From Apophysomyces variabilis (lineage: Eukaryota; Mucoromycota; Mucoromycetes; Mucorales; Mucoraceae): a stretch of DNA of 64,000 bases. Shown here piece after piece: positions 60,349 through 64,000 of the stretch. Position 1 is the first letter of the stretch, and each line of letters opens with the position of its first letter. The notes beneath the pieces are model-generated. The model was given only the letters and a program-made list of their open reading frames with translations, did not search any database and was not told the origin of the DNA. The stretch covers positions 62,001 to 126,000 of the forward strand of contig MZZL01000405.1 in assembly GCA_002749535.1 (NCBI GenBank). Reading direction: 5' to 3'. Position numbers and translations under genes: made by a program.

Positions 60349-60376
60349 CTAATGTGTATGTGTAAACTTGCTATTG

Positions 60377-61453
60377 TCACCGGCTTGTATGTCTATTACT
60401 TCGTCTTCGAGGAGATTCTTCCTGTTCTTGTTCTTCATCTTCCTCCTCGTCTTGCTCCATTGGATCAGGGCTGCTACTACTAGTATTGCTACTATTTGAG
60501 GCTTTTCTTGATCGTTTTCGATTGGGCGAACGAGTTACAGTCAGTTCACGCCAGACAAAGCAGGAGTTCCCGGCAATATGTGTTTTTGGTTTTCGACCTC
60601 GTTTCTTTCTTGGCATCTGCAGCACAGTATCCATATTCGCATCAGTGAAGGCGGCCATCGAACCAGCATGACCCGAAACATCCACTTGAGAGGGTGGGGG
60701 TAATGGCTTTGTAGAGGGCTGTTGCTGAGAACTATTGACATCCCATACAGTGGGTGTCAAGAAGGTCCAGCCACCTTCCCAGACAGGTTCACGCGTGCTT
60801 GGGGGTCGTCCCCGGCGACGTTTAAGGATAGGCTGACCTGATTCGGTAAACAGGATCTGAGTCGAGGGTGGTAGCTGCTGTGGCTGAGGCTGTGATGCAG
60901 GTTTATCTGCAGCTGGATGTGTCGAGGATAATGAGGGTGAGACACTTGACAGACGAGGTGCAGCTTGTAAAGAAGAACAAATGGATGATGGTAGAGGAGC
61001 TTGTTGCTGCTGTTCTTGCTGCTGCGGGTCAGGACTGGTTTTTGCCCAAGTTGGTAATTTATTGAACAAGGGTTGAGGATGGGGTGATGGATGGCGCACC
61101 AAGGGACGTGGAGGATCATAACCTTGGAGCGGAGGAGAGGAAGTGTCATCGATCGAGGGAGAGGGAGAGAGTGAAGGCGGGAAAGGAGAATGAGGTTGAA
61201 GTGTTGTACATGTGGATCGTGGCGAGAGTGGATCGATGGGTGACAACAACGGAGACGTAGTAGCGGACAAGGGTCGCTTTAAATAAAAATCACTAGGCGA
61301 TTTTGGTGTATTGGGAGAAGGTGGTGACAAGCGAAAGACGAGTGGTGGAGAAGAAGTTCGAATGGTTGGTCTTGTATAGGCCAATAGTTGCGAAATCGGA
61401 GGTAACGTTGTCGTTGTTGTTGCTGATGTTCTTCTTTGATGATGCGTTGTCAT
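60377..61453 (-). CDS. Proline/serine-rich AT-hook protein
   Basis: Single-exon gene of 358 aa, probably a nuclear DNA-binding architectural or regulatory protein. Two AT-hooks are seen, KRRRGRPPSTR (about residue 215) and RKKRGRKPKTH (about 285), with RGRP and RGRK cores that fit the minor groove of AT-rich DNA. The N-terminal 200 residues are Pro/Ser/Thr-rich (for example SPLLSPIDPLSPRS) with a poly-Gln patch (QQQEQQQQ). The tail is acidic then basic (EQDEEEDEEQEQEESPRRRS). The start MTTHHQRRTS at 61453 is preferred because a TATATAAA element lies at 61538-61545, leaving too little room for the upstream frame start at 61513. No other domain is recognised, so orthology is unknown. Confidence 0.75.
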   Translation of the reverse strand: MTTHHQRRTSATTTTTLPPISQLLAYTRPTIRTSSPPLVFRLSPPSPNTPKSPSDFYLKRPLSATTSPLLSPIDPLSPRSTCTTLQPHSPFPPSLSPSPSIDDTSSPPLQGYDPPRPLVRHPSPHPQPLFNKLPTWAKTSPDPQQQEQQQQAPLPSSICSSLQAAPRLSSVSPSLSSTHPAADKPASQPQPQQLPPSTQILFTESGQPILKRRRGRPPSTREPVWEGGWTFLTPTVWDVNSSQQQPSTKPLPPPSQVDVSGHAGSMAAFTDANMDTVLQMPRKKRGRKPKTHIAGNSCFVWRELTVTRSPNRKRSRKASNSSNTSSSSPDPMEQDEEEDEEQEQEESPRRRSNRHTSR

Positions 61454-64000
61454 CTTGTCGGTAAAAGAACAAAGAAGTAAGTAAGAAGAGGAAACGGGGA
61501 AGAAGGTAGACAAAGATGTACAAAGGGAAAGTGTTCGTTTATATACTAAAAATGAAAGAAAATGGTTTTCAGCTCAAACCAAAGAAGTCTTGGAAGGATT
61601 CGCACGTGTGATGTTGCACAATCCATTCCATAGGATCTACAAATTCGCCAAAATCGGACTGGAGAAACACAAGAAGCTAAAGAAGCCACTGCCCCAAATA
61701 TCATTGGCTGTCATAGAGACCATTTCACCAAAATCGGCTAATTTTGATCTATTCCTCTTTTTATAGATATTGTAACCCCGACAGCACCAGTATGGAGTCT
61801 CAATTGCTCTCAACAGAAATCCTGGGATTCTCAGTCAACAAACGAATCCACAACCAGTTGTTTTAACGTCCGAATAACAAATTAAATAACCTAACATGGG
61901 AACCAACGATTTCAGTAGCTTAAACGGAAAGACGTTTCTAACTGGATAAATGACGATGCATCTAAAATCCACACCCATACATCTCTCGTTTTCGTTGAGT
62001 TGCCTTTCTTCTCACAGTTTCCTAGACGGTCTGATACCTTAGATACCTGTTACTTTGCCCTGATTCTCATGGAAGGGGTGTTGCTGTGCACTCCCTGATA
62101 AGACACATGCTCCGTCAGGATTTCCTTAGGTTACACATCTTCCTAGAACCCTTTCCCTTACTGATAACATAACGATGTGGCTATAGTCAAGACAGCATGC
62201 CATACCTTGAGTTTTCTTGACATTGTTCAATTGAGAAACCAAAAATACTTGTTAATGAAGTCCGGAAATTAAACAAGAGAGGGGAATGGCACAAGCCTGG
62301 AACATTCGGATAGTGAAAACGGACATCAAACGATTTAGTTAGGTCACATCCGCATAAACAGGTAATATTCATTCAGATACCTTCTCTCGGTTAGTAAAAG
62401 CTAGTGTAGTAGGAAATAAGGAGCTAGACTTGAGAGATATCAACCGGTTACCTCTGACTCAGAGGTAAAAAATGCAAAGGTTAGGCGGTTACTCTCTGTG
62501 AATCTGGGTGTTATACAGAAAAGCTGGGTTTGATGCCTTGTGCCCATGAGATAATTTATGGTGGCGTTTCGATATTTTTATCTTGGATTCGGCAGTTATC
62601 TGGTGTCTTCTTTTTCTTGACAGAGAAGTACACCACGTTGTGAGAAAATGATCATCAAAGGAACCTTTGGCATGCAAGATTCATACAACGTTTACAGGAA
62701 GTCATCGGAAGAGGGATTAAGAAAGATTTGCGACTTTGGGAACAGCATTCTCCCAAAAGGAGTGAATTTCTTATTAGGAAAGGTCGATGCGTAACGGACC
62801 CTTATCTCGATTTATGTTGCTTGAACAGAGAAAGAGAAAAAAACCTGCATAAGAATGTTCTGAAAGAGATTAGCTAGCGATATGAATTACCCTATTTGCA
62901 TTTAATCAGCAGAAAACATAGCGAGATATGGTTGACATTAATAAGCCCTACTTCTTCATATCTATCGATGAGAAAATACGTCCAGGATGTTAACTGTAAA
63001 CTAGTCGTCCTATATGAGGCTAAGAGAGGATATAACTTATTAAGGTAAACACGTACCTATTCCCTTGTGGATCATTGAATTCTCGCTTTCTAAGCATTGA
63101 AGATCCCAGGTGCGCACGTGTGCGTATATGTTACACAAAGTACATTTTCCATTTTGCAAAGCCATAAATGCTATTTTATAGGATGCAGACCGTAACTGTT
63201 TATGGATACCTTGCCCATACGACCTAATCTTTGGTTTCCATTCTCACAAAAAGATGACCTGACGAACCTTACCTTTTCGTTCATAACTATGGGAATATCA
63301 CTCTGTTGCTTCTATTTTGCATTTTTGCCTTTTCTGTCCATCGAGGCTCGTGCGTTTTCGTTGCTATCTTTATTTGTTACCTTTCTATTTGTTTAGAATA
63401 TCTATGACAACGAAATATTGGGGGGGGGAATAGGACTCTAGATTTAGGTTACGAAATTTCACGTTTATCTTGTTTTCCTTTTTATTTCCGTTCAAGTAGT
63501 AGGAAAGGAAAAAGCAAAAACGGAATTTGTACAGTTTTTTATTATGATTAATTCGGTTATTCAAACCAAGAAAAGAAAAAAATAGATTCGTCTGTCCATT
63601 GGGAATCCGGGGATTCGACTGCTATCCTTTTTCGATGAATGGAATACAAAAAAGGATTGGATTCCGGGGCGGAGCGTCAGGTTGGATGCTAAAAATGTGC
63701 GAGTCGAGCTCAAAAAGATTCAAAGGAAAATTGCCCGTTTAGGCAAAATGGCAGATTGAGAAAGAATTCCCGGCGTGTCAAGAACTCAAAGCCACTTACA
63801 TTGAAAGACCACAGCAGCCCATTTTGGGAAAATTCGTGCGTTTCCATATCATCTGGGCTCCCACGTTGTCATACCAAGAAAGAAGCTTCCATCCATTCAA
63901 TGTAAATAAACCTATTATTTCATCAGATAAATACGCTTTGGAAACAAAGGACAAAAAATACCCAATAGCCAAATATGGGGAAATGTTATGGTCCGACTAT
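61454..64000. other. Right-end intergenic region, nothing firmly supported
   Basis: Contains the AT-hook promoter (TATATAAA at 61538-61545, minus sense). At 61571-61663 minus, a short frame (VDPMEWIVQHHTCESFQDFF) looks protein-like but is not placed. A G9-10 run lies at 63421-63430. Other short frames have no features, and no tRNA was seen. Confidence 0.45.
61538..61545 (-). promoter_or_regulatory. Probable TATA box of AT-hook gene
   Basis: On the minus strand TATATAAA lies about 85-92 nt upstream of the ATG at 61453, followed by a CT-rich leader. Position and consensus support it. Confidence 0.55.

Larger units (their letters stand above)
57844..60376. other. Intergenic, 2.5 kb, with one exon-like stretch
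   Basis: 3' flanks of the convergent bZIP and AT-hook genes. A minus-strand exon-like stretch at 59082-59237 is listed separately. A CTAT repeat lies near 57915-57938, a CA run at 59343-59357, and a TG/GA microsatellite plus TTTTTGG repeats at 60284-60348. No other gene is supported. Confidence 0.5.

Noticed and set aside
63780..63840. MGCCGLS-like N-terminus followed by GTAAGT (minus)
   Set aside because: Resembles a myristoylation/palmitoylation start, but no downstream exon could be joined in phase, so it cannot be called a gene.

Overview
The window reads as nuclear DNA of an early-diverging filamentous fungus, most likely Mucoromycota (Mucorales-like). The reasons are many short spliceosomal introns (about 45-125 nt, GT donors, TAG/CAG/AAG acceptors), compact genes on both strands, moderate AT-richness, and the gene set: a velvet regulator, a multi-TM GT31 glycosyltransferase, a KY-type transglutaminase-like protein, a kinesin-3 and a fumarate reductase fused to cytochrome b5. 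I saw no bacterial operons, phage, CRISPR, rRNA, tRNA or intact transposon. Gene models were assembled by hand, joining exons by reading frame, splice signals and family similarity from memory. No alignment was run.

Layout. 0-4.3 kb: RAD18 (minus, runs off the left edge), a small secreted KRE9/KNH1-like protein (plus) and REV7 (plus). 4.4-12.6 kb, all minus: MDM31/32 family mitochondrial protein, KY/Cyk3-like transglutaminase, calcineurin A. 14.6-25.9 kb, all plus: glycerol-3-phosphate acyltransferase, UNC104-like kinesin-3, fumarate reductase-cytochrome b5. 26.4-52.8 kb, all minus: GT31, UBC9, MPC2, velvet, BAG-domain protein, TRM1, a MABP1/WDR62-like WD40 scaffold, an unassigned 86-aa protein, a BAHD-type acyltransferase, a GT8 glycogenin-like enzyme and STRAP. 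53.9-57.8 kb, plus: SNX3/Grd19 and an ATF/CREB bZIP. 60.4-61.5 kb, minus: an AT-hook protein. The last 2.5 kb holds no gene I can support.

Most genes are housekeeping and do not form one pathway. The clearest functional neighbours are RAD18 and REV7, which act in ubiquitin-directed translesion synthesis and lie within 4.3 kb. Stress and signalling themes recur: calcineurin, the BAG co-chaperone with heat-shock-element-like promoter sites, the bZIP and velvet. The observations most worth checking are the fumarate reductase-b5 fusion, the Pro/Tyr repeat in RAD18, the small phase-consistent genes that need splicing to be seen, and two orphan exon-like stretches near 59.1 and 61.6 kb.
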